Both the position numbers and the translations under genes were made by a program. Shown here piece by piece: positions 8,119 to 16,698 of a stretch of 64,000 nucleotides of DNA. The notes below the pieces were generated by a model that saw only the letters and a list, made by a program, of their open reading frames with translations, had not been told where the DNA came from and did no database searches. Source of the DNA: Aneurinibacillus thermoaerophilus (lineage in GTDB: Bacteria; Bacillota; Bacilli; Aneurinibacillales; Aneurinibacillaceae); assembly GCF_900099925.1 (NCBI RefSeq), contig NZ_FNDE01000013.1:18848-82847 (forward strand), in the 5' to 3' direction. Positions within the stretch are counted from its first letter, which is position 1; each line of letters begins with the position of its first letter.

Positions 8119-10053
8119 TTACTTTTCGGCGCCAAGCGCCACTTCGAGTTTCAGCCGTTTCACGATCGTCTCCGCCGCTTTCTGCTTGCTTTTCGCTTCC
8201 GCGATGTCGGCCGCCGGCAACTGATATGTTGGCACAATCTCTTTCAGCATCGCCTTCATCTCTTCCGGCGCAACCGGCATATAATTGTTGGAAGCCGCCT
8301 GTTCAAGCTTTTCAAGTTTGGCCATAAATTCCGGAACAGAGAACGGGGTCGCCCGGCCGATAAAAATCCGGTTATGCGCTGTCGCCGTCGTGCCTTCCTC
8401 GGCGGTCAGCAGCTCCTCATACAGTTTCTCGCCCGGTCGCATACCGGTGTATTCGATTTTGATATCACGTTCCGGTTCCAGCCCGGACAAACGGATCAGG
8501 TCGCGCGCTAGCTTATCAATTTTTACCGGCTCGCCCATATCAAGCACAAACGTCTCGCCACCCTCCGCGATGGCTCCGGCCTGAATAACCAGCTGCACCG
8601 CTTCCGGAATGGTCATAAAATAGCGAACCATCTCCGGGTGCGTCACAGTGACAGGGCCGCCTTCTTTGATCTGCTGCTTGAAAAGCGGAATCACACTACC
8701 GCGGCTGCCCAGCACATTGCCAAAGCGTACCGCAACGAATTTCGTGCTGCTGCGACGGTTCAGGCTCTGGATAATCATCTCGGCAATTCGCTTGGTCGTG
8801 CCCATTACGCTTGTCGGATTGACCGCTTTGTCCGTCGAAATCAGAACGAAACGCTCCACGCCAAACAAGTTGGCGCACTGGGCCACGTTTTTCGTTCCAA
8901 TAACGTTGTTCTTAATCGCTTCCGCTGGATTGCGTTCCATCAGCGGCACATGCTTGTGCGCCGCAGCATGGAACACCACCGCCGGGCGATATCGGTCAAA
9001 CACTTCCACAATCCGCTGCCGATCCTGGATATCAGCGATAATCGTCTCATATTTCAGGTTTGGATATTTGCGTTTCAGCTCGTTTTCGATTGCGTAAATG
9101 CTGTTTTCACCATGGCCGAGCAGAAGCAACGTTTCCGGGTCAAACGCGGAAATCTGACGGCACAGCTCCGAACCGATCGAACCGCCCGCCCCCGTCACCA
9201 ATACAACCTTACCTGTCACATAATCGGCAATTCCTTTCAGATCGACTTCCACCGGATCGCGTCCGAGCAAGTCTTCCACATTGACATCGCGAATCGTACT
9301 GATCGACACCTTGCCATGAATCACATCGCTGACGCGCGGCAAAATTTTAATATTTGCCGCCGTCTTCTTGCAGATATTAATGACTTTTGCCGTTTCCGAC
9401 TTTGCGGCGGACGGCAGCGCCAAGATGATCGTATCAATGCCAAGCCGCTTTACGACAGCCGGGATGTCGCGGCGCGTGCCAACAACGGGCAACCCGGCCA
9501 CTTCCATGTACAGTTTGGATGGATCGTCATCAATGAACGCGACCGGATACAGCGTCGTGTCTGGAAAACGCTGAAGCTCCTTCGCTACGAGCGTGCCCGC
9601 GTCCCCGGCGCCTACAATGAGCGCCTTTTTATGGTGCGGCTGGATTTTCACGTATCTGCCGCGCGCGATGCGCCAGATCAGGCGCGAACCGGCAATACCG
9701 ACCGTTGTCGTCATCCATGAGAGAAGGAAGATCGAAAGCGGGATGACGATACCCACCCCCAGCGCGCGCGCCGTAAAATACAACGCAAAGGTCAATACCA
9801 ACGCCAGTGTGGTTGCGCGAATGATAAGCAAGAGTTCGCCGATGCTTGCATACTTCCAGACGCAACGATAAAGATGTGATACATAAAACACACCGCATGT
9901 AACAAGCAAAATCAGTCCTATCGCATACGGCATACTGTTCCAGAACGGCTCCGGAATGTGTCCTTCGAACCGGAGCAAATAGCTGACAAGCACCGATCCA
10001 AGCACGATGAAAGTATCAACCGCCAACAACAGAATTCTCTGCGCATATTTCAC
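8119..10053 (-). CDS. Membrane-bound UDP-sugar 4,6-dehydratase (EpsC/PglF/CapD-like)
   Basis: A 644-residue protein of the long CapD/PglF/EpsC type: four N-terminal membrane helices (about residues 10-118), a first Rossmann domain with GAGDAG (148-153), and an SDR domain with GAGGSIG (288-294) and a STDKAVNPTSVMG active-site region. Family members such as Campylobacter PglF and Bacillus EpsC convert UDP-GlcNAc to the 4-keto-6-deoxy intermediate of bacillosamine-type sugars. An aminotransferase and a phosphosugar transferase of the same pathway precede it in the operon, which supports that role. The exact product is inferred, not shown. Confidence 0.88.
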   Translation of the reverse strand: MKYAQRILLLAVDTFIVLGSVLVSYLLRFEGHIPEPFWNSMPYAIGLILLVTCGVFYVSHLYRCVWKYASIGELLLIIRATTLALVLTFALYFTARALGVGIVIPLSIFLLSWMTTTVGIAGSRLIWRIARGRYVKIQPHHKKALIVGAGDAGTLVAKELQRFPDTTLYPVAFIDDDPSKLYMEVAGLPVVGTRRDIPAVVKRLGIDTIILALPSAAKSETAKVINICKKTAANIKILPRVSDVIHGKVSISTIRDVNVEDLLGRDPVEVDLKGIADYVTGKVVLVTGAGGSIGSELCRQISAFDPETLLLLGHGENSIYAIENELKRKYPNLKYETIIADIQDRQRIVEVFDRYRPAVVFHAAAHKHVPLMERNPAEAIKNNVIGTKNVAQCANLFGVERFVLISTDKAVNPTSVMGTTKRIAEMIIQSLNRRSSTKFVAVRFGNVLGSRGSVIPLFKQQIKEGGPVTVTHPEMVRYFMTIPEAVQLVIQAGAIAEGGETFVLDMGEPVKIDKLARDLIRLSGLEPERDIKIEYTGMRPGEKLYEELLTAEEGTTATAHNRIFIGRATPFSVPEFMAKLEKLEQAASNNYMPVAPEEMKAMLKEIVPTYQLPAADIAEAKSKQKAAETIVKRLKLEVALGAEK

Positions 10054-10068
10054 AGCGGCTCACCTCCG

Positions 10069-11226
10069 TTATTTCGTTTCGATATACAGTTTAAGCGCTC
10101 GTTTAATACCCTGAATCACCCGTTCCTGCTCCTCTTCCGTTAGGCTGGAGCCGGAAGGCAAGCAAATGCCGTTATGGAATAATTCATCAGATACACTGTG
10201 CCCTTCCGCGTGCGGATAATATTTGCAACCTGTAAACAATGGTTGCAAATGCAGCGGTTTCCAGACCGGACGCGCTTCGATGTTTTCTTCTGCGAGCACA
10301 TCCACAATCTCAGCCGCGCTTACGCCGGTCTGTGCTGGATCTACCGTCAGAGCAGTAAGCCAGCGGGTCGCAAAACCGGATTCTGCTTCCGGCATAAATG
10401 CGAAACCTGGCACATCCGCAAGCGCATTGACATAGCGATCAAACACTGCGCGGCGAGCTTGTATCCGTTCATCCAGCACGCGCAACTGACCGCGACCTAC
10501 TCCCGCGAGAATGTTGCTCATCCTGTAGTTATAGCCCAGCTCGCTGTGCTGGTAGTGGCGAGCCGCATCGCGCGCCTGTGTTGACCAAAAACGAGCTTTC
10601 TCCAGCGCTTCCGTGTCGTCCGAAACAAGCATGCCTCCGCCAGACGTAGAAATAATTTTGTTTCCGTTAAAGGAGTACACACCGAAGGCACCGAACGTAC
10701 CGCTCTTTTTGCCTTTGTATGTCGCGCCGAGCGACTCGGCCGCATCCTCAAGCACCGGAATACCGTATTTTTCGCACAGCGCAAGCAGCGGCTCCATATC
10801 AGCGCTCTGACCGTACAAATTCACAATTACAACCGCTTTCGGCAACGCGCCTTCCGCTTCAGCGTCCCGCAGCGCTCGCTCCAGCGCGCCGGGCGACATA
10901 TTCCATGTCTCCGGTTCGGAGTCGATAAAGACCGGCGTTGCGCCCTGGTACAAGATTGGATTGGCGCTCGCCACAAACGTTAAACTTGAACAAAACACCG
11001 TATCGCCCGGCCCGACACCCAACAGGCGCAGACCAAGGTGAATGGCCGCCGTGCCAGAACTGAGCGCAAGCGCTCCCTTCGCGCCGACATACTCAGCCAG
11101 TTCGCGCTCGAATTCTTCCACGTTCGGCCCGAGCGGCGCAATCCAGTTCGTCGCAAATGCTTCCGCGATATAATGCTGCTCTTCTCCACTCATGTGTGGC
11201 GGAGATAGGTAAATTCGTTTGTTCAT
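10069..11226 (-). CDS. DegT/DnrJ/EryC1 PLP aminotransferase (EpsN/PglE-like)
   Basis: A 385-residue aminotransferase starting KRIYLSPPHMSGEEQHYI, the N-terminus typical of EpsN/PglE enzymes that aminate the C4 keto group of UDP-4-keto-6-deoxy-GlcNAc. An SFNGNKIISTSGGG segment carries the PLP lysine, and a VLEDAAESLGA segment the PLP aspartate. I chose the ATG at 11226: an in-frame ATG at 11235 would sit 1 nt from the AGAGG site. It overlaps no neighbour and lies 5 nt after the sugar transferase gene. With the dehydratase downstream it makes a UDP-4-amino sugar. Confidence 0.88.
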   Translation of the reverse strand: MNKRIYLSPPHMSGEEQHYIAEAFATNWIAPLGPNVEEFERELAEYVGAKGALALSSGTAAIHLGLRLLGVGPGDTVFCSSLTFVASANPILYQGATPVFIDSEPETWNMSPGALERALRDAEAEGALPKAVVIVNLYGQSADMEPLLALCEKYGIPVLEDAAESLGATYKGKKSGTFGAFGVYSFNGNKIISTSGGGMLVSDDTEALEKARFWSTQARDAARHYQHSELGYNYRMSNILAGVGRGQLRVLDERIQARRAVFDRYVNALADVPGFAFMPEAESGFATRWLTALTVDPAQTGVSAAEIVDVLAEENIEARPVWKPLHLQPLFTGCKYYPHAEGHSVSDELFHNGICLPSGSSLTEEEQERVIQGIKRALKLYIETK

Positions 11227-11231
11227 TGTTC

Positions 11232-11858
11232 TCATGCCTCTTTCCGCTCATTTTGGTACGTATTCCCGCTCTGTCCCATAAACTCCGTCGTCGTCGCATG
11301 CCCTTCTTTGTTAATGCCTTCCGAGCGGATCACTTTGAAAAGCGTCAGCCACAAAATTTTCATGTCCAGCCAGAATGACTGGCGATCCACATACCAGACA
11401 TCCAATTCAAATTTTTCTTCCCAGCTGATGGCGTTCCGTCCGTTCACCTGCGCCCAGCCGGTAATGCCGGGTTTTACCTCATGACGGCGAGCCTGGCGCG
11501 GCGTGTAGCGCGGCAGATATTCCATCAGCAATGGACGGGGCCCAACCAGGCTTAGCTCGCCTTTGACCACATTGAACAGCTGCGGCAATTCGTCGAGGCT
11601 AAGCCTGCGTAGCCAGCGTCCGAACCCGGTCAGGCGAACTTCGTCAGGCAACAACTCCCCGTTTTCGTCCCGCTCGTCGGTCATGGTGCGGAATTTGTAA
11701 ATGTAAAATGGCTTGCCGTGCAGACCGGGACGCTTCTGTTTAAACAGGACAGGCGAACCCAGCTTTATACGCACAAGCAGGGCGGTAATACCCATAACCG
11801 GAAGGGTCACCACCAGCAGAACTAGTGCGCATACCAGGTCAAATACTCGTTTTGCCAT
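11232..11858 (-). CDS. Initiating phosphoglycosyl transferase (EpsL/PglC-like)
   Basis: A 208-residue bacterial sugar transferase with one N-terminal membrane segment ([17 protein letters not shown]) and the conserved core [20 protein letters not shown] and [13 protein letters not shown]. The short monotopic form resembles PglC/EpsL rather than the long WbaP type. It would transfer a phosphosugar from a UDP-sugar to undecaprenyl phosphate, the first committed step of repeat-unit assembly at the inner membrane face. It is followed at 5 nt by the EpsN-like aminotransferase. Confidence 0.9.
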   Translation of the reverse strand: MAKRVFDLVCALVLLVVTLPVMGITALLVRIKLGSPVLFKQKRPGLHGKPFYIYKFRTMTDERDENGELLPDEVRLTGFGRWLRRLSLDELPQLFNVVKGELSLVGPRPLLMEYLPRYTPRQARRHEVKPGITGWAQVNGRNAISWEEKFELDVWYVDRQSFWLDMKILWLTLFKVIRSEGINKEGHATTTEFMGQSGNTYQNERKEA

Positions 11859-11906
11859 GTTCTCCCCTCCGTTTCGCTGCCATCATCGTCAGCTATTTGT
11901 CCCGTC

Positions 11907-12617
11907 TTACCCTTGATTGCGCAGCAATTGGTCTTCAGGAACATCACGCAGCTTTCTGGCCGGAATACCCACAACCAGTTCTTCCTTCTTTACATCCCTC
12001 GTAACGACGCCGCCGGCCGCGACCGTTCCGTCCTCTTCAATCACAATGCCCGGCAGTGTAATAGCACCTGCACCAATGCGGCCACCGTCCTTGACGGTAA
12101 TGCCTTTCATCTTACCGAAGCGCTCTTTGCTGCGGGCCATATAGTTGTCATTGCTGGTGACAACGCCCGGCGCGACAAACACATGGTCGCCAAGATTGGA
12201 ATATGCCGTGATATAGCAATTGGTCTCCAACTTGCATTTGCGGCCGATGGAGCAATCGTTCTCAATTGCAACGCCGCGGCCTACGATCGTACCTTCCCCC
12301 ACCGTCACGCGTTCACGAACGGTGGCAAGGTCAGCTACAAATACTTCATTTTCCAGAACAGCTCCCGCATAGATGATAGCCGATGTGCCAATCGTGCAAC
12401 CGTCGCCGATTACGACCGGGGGATTCTTTTTCACTTCTTTCAGGGCAGAATGTTTCGCTTTAACCGGTTGTTTGCCAATGACCGCGTTATCCTGAATGAC
12501 TACGTTATGCCCAATGACACTGCCCGCGTAAATGATAACGTTATGCCCGATTGTCACATTCTCTCCCAGCACAACGCTGTCCTCAATAATCGTGTTTTTA
12601 CCAAATGTTATGTTCAT
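11907..12617 (-). CDS. Left-handed beta-helix acyltransferase (WbpD/PglD-like candidate)
   Basis: A 236-residue hexapeptide-repeat protein (I-G-x-N-V pattern through residues 5-200) ending with VVGIPARKLRDV, characteristic of sugar N- or O-acetyltransferases. It starts at ATG 12617, 4 nt after the glycosyltransferase stop, with AAGGGAGG inside the end of that gene. An in-frame upstream extension is the glycosyltransferase shadow. By context it could acetylate the 3-amino group of the uronic acid made by the WbpA/B/E-like set, or the 4-amino group of the EpsC/EpsN product. It is the only acetyltransferase in the window, so which step it serves is open. Confidence 0.82.
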   Translation of the reverse strand: MNITFGKNTIIEDSVVLGENVTIGHNVIIYAGSVIGHNVVIQDNAVIGKQPVKAKHSALKEVKKNPPVVIGDGCTIGTSAIIYAGAVLENEVFVADLATVRERVTVGEGTIVGRGVAIENDCSIGRKCKLETNCYITAYSNLGDHVFVAPGVVTSNDNYMARSKERFGKMKGITVKDGGRIGAGAITLPGIVIEEDGTVAAGGVVTRDVKKEELVVGIPARKLRDVPEDQLLRNQG

Positions 12618-12621
12618 ATGT

Positions 12622-13917
12622 TTAGTTTCCTCCCTTCTTGGTTGCTCCGACCTGTACCGGTGCCACCGCCAGACGATCGCAACCACCGTACGACAAATCT
12701 TCTTCTATAACATTAATGAAACGGTGTGCCAGCTTTTCCCACGAGTGATTGCTCTCTACATAGAAACGCCCCTTCTCTCCCATTTGGTGAAGAGCGGTTT
12801 GATTTATGGCTAACCATTGCAATGCTTGCGCCATTTCCTGCGGATTGCTAACTTTCAAACCAGCGCCTGAGGTTTCAATTGGCGTTTCCGGTAGCTGGCA
12901 TAACAGCACGATCGGAAGCTTCGCTGCCATATAGTCATACATCTTATTTAAACTGAATCCCCATTTGTAAATTTCTGCGTCCTGCATAGAAATCAGCCCC
13001 ACATCGGAACGAAGCAGAATCTCCGGAACTTCCTCTTTTTTGACAGGAGGAATAAAAGTTATATTGGTTAACTTTTCTTTTCTCGCCCGTTCTACAAGCC
13101 GCTGCTTCTCCGGTCCATCCCCAATCATAAGAAAATGAATGTGATGATTTCGGTCTTTCAGAATACCGGCTGCATCAAGCACCGGATCCAGATGGTTGGC
13201 AATGCCGTGCGCACCCGTATACGTAACAATCAGCTTGTTCTCCAAAGAAGCGAACAACCGCTCAAGATCCGCGGAAAGCAAAGCCTGCTGCTCATACCGC
13301 TGCAGGTCGGCACCATTCGGAAGATACAGCACTTTTTCTGTATCAATCCCCTGCTGGGCCACATACTTATCCGCCTTGTCAAACAGGACGATAATACGGC
13401 GGGCATTTCTGTATAAAAAAAGCTCTAACTGACGGAGCATCCAAACGACCGGATTCCGTTCAGAAACTTTGCCGAGATCGATCAAGGTTTGTGGCCATAA
13501 GTCTCGCTCTTCAAAATAAAACGTACAATTGAACTTTTTGGCGAGCAAACAACCAACAAGCGCCGCCAGCGGGTGCATGAGTGTTCCGATAATTAAATCC
13601 GGTTTTTCTTTTCGTTTTTTGCCAAGCAAATAAGCATGGATGGTATAGCTCAGCATGTTGGCGACCCTGCGCCAATCGTTCTTCTTATAGGCAGGTGTTT
13701 TGATCCAGACGAAGCGGACGCCATTATACTGTTCTTCCTTCCATCGCAGATGCTTTTCCGGAATATAACGCTCCTTTCTCTCCTGATGGGTAAAGGAAGA
13801 AGCAAAAATCGTGACGTTATAATTGTGTTTGACAAGCTCTCGAGCTAAATCGTAATGACGCGTACCACCGCTCGCACCTGGTGCAATCGCATAATGGTTA
13901 AAAATCCAGATGTTCAC
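12622..13917 (-). CDS. Family-4 glycosyltransferase (WbuB/WcaI-like)
   Basis: A 431-residue GT-B fold glycosyltransferase. The N-terminal half has GASGGTRHYDLARELVK, and the C-terminal half has YTGAHG, GDGPEKQRL and a late KMYDYMAAKLPIVL segment, the nucleotide-sugar binding region of GT4 enzymes. FYFEERDLWPQ near residue 140 is typical of the WbuB group that extends O-unit-type chains. It probably adds a sugar to the lipid-linked primer on the cytoplasmic face. Upstream is the 312-nt structured gap, and AGGTGA immediately precedes its ATG. Confidence 0.87.
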   Translation of the reverse strand: MNIWIFNHYAIAPGASGGTRHYDLARELVKHNYNVTIFASSFTHQERKERYIPEKHLRWKEEQYNGVRFVWIKTPAYKKNDWRRVANMLSYTIHAYLLGKKRKEKPDLIIGTLMHPLAALVGCLLAKKFNCTFYFEERDLWPQTLIDLGKVSERNPVVWMLRQLELFLYRNARRIIVLFDKADKYVAQQGIDTEKVLYLPNGADLQRYEQQALLSADLERLFASLENKLIVTYTGAHGIANHLDPVLDAAGILKDRNHHIHFLMIGDGPEKQRLVERARKEKLTNITFIPPVKKEEVPEILLRSDVGLISMQDAEIYKWGFSLNKMYDYMAAKLPIVLLCQLPETPIETSGAGLKVSNPQEMAQALQWLAINQTALHQMGEKGRFYVESNHSWEKLAHRFINVIEEDLSYGGCDRLAVAPVQVGATKKGGN

Positions 13918-14229
13918 CTCTTGCTCTCCCTCCTTTCAAAATCGAAAATTCCAGGCAATTCATTCCTCCATCCCATCGATAAACCACTTGCTTATCGGTT
14001 TGCATGGAAGAAATAAGAAAACAGCTGGAAAGATACAGATACTGTAACCTTTCCAGCCAATCTTTCACCGTTCCCTTTTCTGCAAGCTTTTTTCCTGATT
14101 AATTCACGGCGAGAAAAGCCAAAAGAATAAGGTGCTGAAAAGGGAGAAAACGACAAGTCAAGAGAGCGCAAATTCCAGTCATATAGCTCGATGTTTCCAT
14201 ATGCCTTTCATCACACCCCTTCAATATTC
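13918..14229 (-). other. 312-nt noncoding gap inside the polysaccharide operon with several stem-loops
   Basis: No plausible coding frame fills this gap between the dehydrogenase and glycosyltransferase genes. It contains a strong hairpin at 14024-14057, a long-range pair at 14073-14084 with 14133-14144 (11 of 12 complementary), and a smaller stem near 13975-14000 (CGATAA/TTATCG). The features suggest an internal leader or attenuator. No clear sigma-A promoter was found. Confidence 0.55.
14024..14057 (-). terminator. Internal terminator/attenuator-like hairpin
   Basis: The arms GCTGGAAAG and CTTTCCAGC enclose a second pairing TACAG/CTGTA. On the minus strand the hairpin is followed by a T-rich but interrupted run (TGTTTTCTTATTTCTT). 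It would be a moderately strong intrinsic terminator between the uronic-acid genes and the glycosyltransferase. Confidence 0.5.
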
Positions 14230-15567
14230 TTATAAAATTTCATATCGTTTCGGCTTGACCGCATTTTTCAGTGCATTTCTAGTATCAAGCACAGCGTACG
14301 CGGTACGGCCGATAAAATCGTAGTCAAAAGCGGTATGATCCGTTGTAATCACCACAAGATCTGCCTTTTTCAACGTTTCCTCCGTAAGATCGACCGACTC
14401 GTATTCCTTGCCATGGCGTTTAAAAGACAGAACATGTGGGTCGCTGTAAACGACATGCGCCCCTCTCTCCTCCAGGATGTCAATGATATGAAGCACTGGT
14501 GATTCACGAATATCGTCAATGTCTTTTTTATAAGCTACGCCAAGCAAATGGATCGTTGAGCCCTTCAGCGGTTTACCATCCTGATTCAACAGATTGGCAG
14601 CGCGCTCCGTCACGAATTCGGGCATGCTTCTGTTAATTTCGCCGGCCAGCTCGATCAAGCGTGTATGGTAGTTGTATTCTCTCGCTTTCCAGGTCAGGTA
14701 AAATGGGTCAATCGGAATGCAGTGTCCGCCAAGACCCGGCCCCGGGTAAAACGCCATGAACCCATAGGGCTTCGTTTTTGCCGCATCGATCATTTCCCAT
14801 ACGTTGATCCCCATCTTGTTGCACAGAATCGCCATTTCATTCGCCAGCGCGATATTAATATGACGGAACGTATTCTCATAGATTTTCTCCAGTTCAGCGA
14901 CTGCCGGGCTGGATACTTCATGCACGTCGCTGTCCAGCACCGCACGGTACATGGAAGCAGCAACTTTGGTGCAATCCGGCGTTACGCCCCCGACCACTTT
15001 CGGTGTATTCTTCGTGTTAAACTGCTTGTTACCCGGGTCAACACGTTCTGGCGAATACGCCAGGAAGAAGTCCTTGCCGCAGACAAGCCCCGATTCTTCC
15101 AGAATCGGCTTGAGCAATTCTTCGGTCGTGCCCGGATATGTGGTACTCTCCAGCACAACGAGCATGCCAGGATGAAGATATTTCGCCACTTCACGCGCCG
15201 ACGATTCCACATAACTTGTGTCTGGTTGTTGATAGGTATCCAACGGTGTTGGTACGCAAATTGCCACCGCGTCTACTTCGTTGATAAAAGAGTAGTCAGA
15301 GGTTGCACGCAGCTTTTTCCGCTCTACAATTTCGCGCAGATCATCGTCCACAACATCACCAATGTAATTGATACCTTGATTGACCATCTCGACTTTACTA
15401 GCCTGCACATCGAACCCAATGACGTTAAAACCGGCTTTCGCTTTCTCAACCGCAAGCGGCAAGCCGACATACCCGAGGCCCACCACACCGATAACGGCCG
15501 TTTTCTGTTCAATTTTTTGAATAAACTGCTCGACTAACGAAGTTGCGAACGCTGCTGCTTGTGTCAT
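14230..15567 (-). CDS. Nucleotide-sugar 6-dehydrogenase (WbpA-like, UDP-GlcNAc to UDP-GlcNAcA)
   Basis: A 445-residue UDP-sugar dehydrogenase with an N-terminal Rossmann motif GVVGLGYVGLPLAV, a STTYPGTT segment and the catalytic cysteine in GLGGHCIPIDP. The sequence is closest in pattern to the WbpA/WecC branch rather than to UDP-glucose dehydrogenase. It would oxidise UDP-GlcNAc twice to the uronic acid. Its start overlaps the preceding aminotransferase stop by 4 nt (ATGA). Together with the WbpB- and WbpE-like genes it forms the first three steps of the UDP-2,3-diacetamido-glucuronate pathway known from Pseudomonas aeruginosa O5. Confidence 0.88.
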   Translation of the reverse strand: MTQAAAFATSLVEQFIQKIEQKTAVIGVVGLGYVGLPLAVEKAKAGFNVIGFDVQASKVEMVNQGINYIGDVVDDDLREIVERKKLRATSDYSFINEVDAVAICVPTPLDTYQQPDTSYVESSAREVAKYLHPGMLVVLESTTYPGTTEELLKPILEESGLVCGKDFFLAYSPERVDPGNKQFNTKNTPKVVGGVTPDCTKVAASMYRAVLDSDVHEVSSPAVAELEKIYENTFRHINIALANEMAILCNKMGINVWEMIDAAKTKPYGFMAFYPGPGLGGHCIPIDPFYLTWKAREYNYHTRLIELAGEINRSMPEFVTERAANLLNQDGKPLKGSTIHLLGVAYKKDIDDIRESPVLHIIDILEERGAHVVYSDPHVLSFKRHGKEYESVDLTEETLKKADLVVITTDHTAFDYDFIGRTAYAVLDTRNALKNAVKPKRYEIL

Positions 15568-16697
15568 ACTCTCTCTCCCTTCGCTTCGAAGAATTCGCGG
15601 ACAATAGAAATGACATATTCCTGATCATCAATCGTCATTTCAGGATAGAGCGGCAGCGCAAGCGTACCGGCGGCCGCTTTTTCCGACTCAACAAGACTTC
15701 CGGCCACATATCCGAGGTCTTTATATACTTCCTGCCTGTGCAACGGTACCGGATAGTACACGCCGGTCGCGATACCGTGTTGCTGTAAATGACCTATAAG
15801 TTCATCGCGATACTTGGTTTGAATGATATAAAGATGGAAAACCGCTTCGCGATTTGGCTTTACGTATGGCAACTTGAGAGGCAGGTCTTTCAGCGCGTTG
15901 TTATACATCATGGCTTTTTCACGGCGTTGCCGGTTCCACTGGTCAATGTATTTCAGTTTTACCTGCAACATGGCCGCCTGAAGCGCATCGAGCCGGCTAT
16001 TGTAACCGATCATGGAATGATAGTATTTCGGATTGCTACCATGTACGCGCAGAATTTGGATTTTGCGCGCCAGTTCTTCATTGTTTGTCACTACGATTCC
16101 GCCGTCCCCGTATCCGCCCAAGTTTTTCGTCGGGAAAAAGGAGAAACAACCGGCGGTTCCAAGCGATCCAATCTTTTTCCCATTGTATGTAGAACCGATC
16201 GCCTGGCACGCGTCTTCGACTACAAACAGGTTGTATTCATTCGCGATCGCCAATATTTCGTCCATATCAGCGGGCTGTCCGAAGATATGAACAGGCATAA
16301 TTGCTTTTGTACGCGGTGTAATGGCTGCGGTAAGTTTTGCCGGGTCGATGTTGTATGTGTCTGGATCGATATCGACGAATACCGGTGTCGCACCCAGCCG
16401 CGAGATCACTTCCGCGGAAGCGAAAAACGTAAACGGAGAAGTAATCACCTCATCTCCCGGCCCGATTCCAAGCGCGTCCAACGTCAGAAGCAACGCGTCC
16501 GTACCGTTGGCGACGCCGATTGCGTATTTCGTGCCGCAGTATTCCGCCATAGCCTGCTCAAAATTTTTCACGAATGGCCCCATAATGTAGTTGCCGCTCT
16601 CAAGTACGTTGTCCACAGCCTGCTTAATTTCCGGTTTAATGTCCTGATACTGGGCGGTTAAGTCCAGCAAGGATACTTTGCGCATTGTCTTTGTCAT
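15564..16697 (-). CDS. DegT/DnrJ/EryC1 PLP aminotransferase (WbpE-like)
   Basis: A 377-residue aminotransferase with PVHIFGQPADMD, a VVEDACQAIGS aspartate motif and the PLP lysine in FFPTKNLGGYGDGG. This FPTKNLG form is typical of the WbpE/WlbC enzymes that aminate UDP-3-keto-GlcNAcA. The start at ATG 16697 has GAGGAG 8 nt upstream and follows the oxidoreductase stop by one base. The second DegT enzyme in this operon (10069-11226) belongs to a different subgroup, so the two are not redundant. Confidence 0.88.
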   Translation of the reverse strand: MTKTMRKVSLLDLTAQYQDIKPEIKQAVDNVLESGNYIMGPFVKNFEQAMAEYCGTKYAIGVANGTDALLLTLDALGIGPGDEVITSPFTFFASAEVISRLGATPVFVDIDPDTYNIDPAKLTAAITPRTKAIMPVHIFGQPADMDEILAIANEYNLFVVEDACQAIGSTYNGKKIGSLGTAGCFSFFPTKNLGGYGDGGIVVTNNEELARKIQILRVHGSNPKYYHSMIGYNSRLDALQAAMLQVKLKYIDQWNRQRREKAMMYNNALKDLPLKLPYVKPNREAVFHLYIIQTKYRDELIGHLQQHGIATGVYYPVPLHRQEVYKDLGYVAGSLVESEKAAAGTLALPLYPEMTIDDQEYVISIVREFFEAKGERV

Positions 16698-16698
16698 A

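Noticed and set aside
8638..9720. Plus-strand open frame of 360 codons
   Set aside because: Exactly antisense to the EpsC-like dehydratase, whose domains are clear; composition is rich in Arg/His/Asn as expected for an antisense shadow.
14665..15537. Plus-strand open frame of 290 codons
   Set aside because: Antisense of the nucleotide-sugar dehydrogenase; no recognisable domain and no ribosome site.
15789..16661. Plus-strand open frame of 290 codons
   Set aside because: Antisense of the WbpE-like aminotransferase; no domain.
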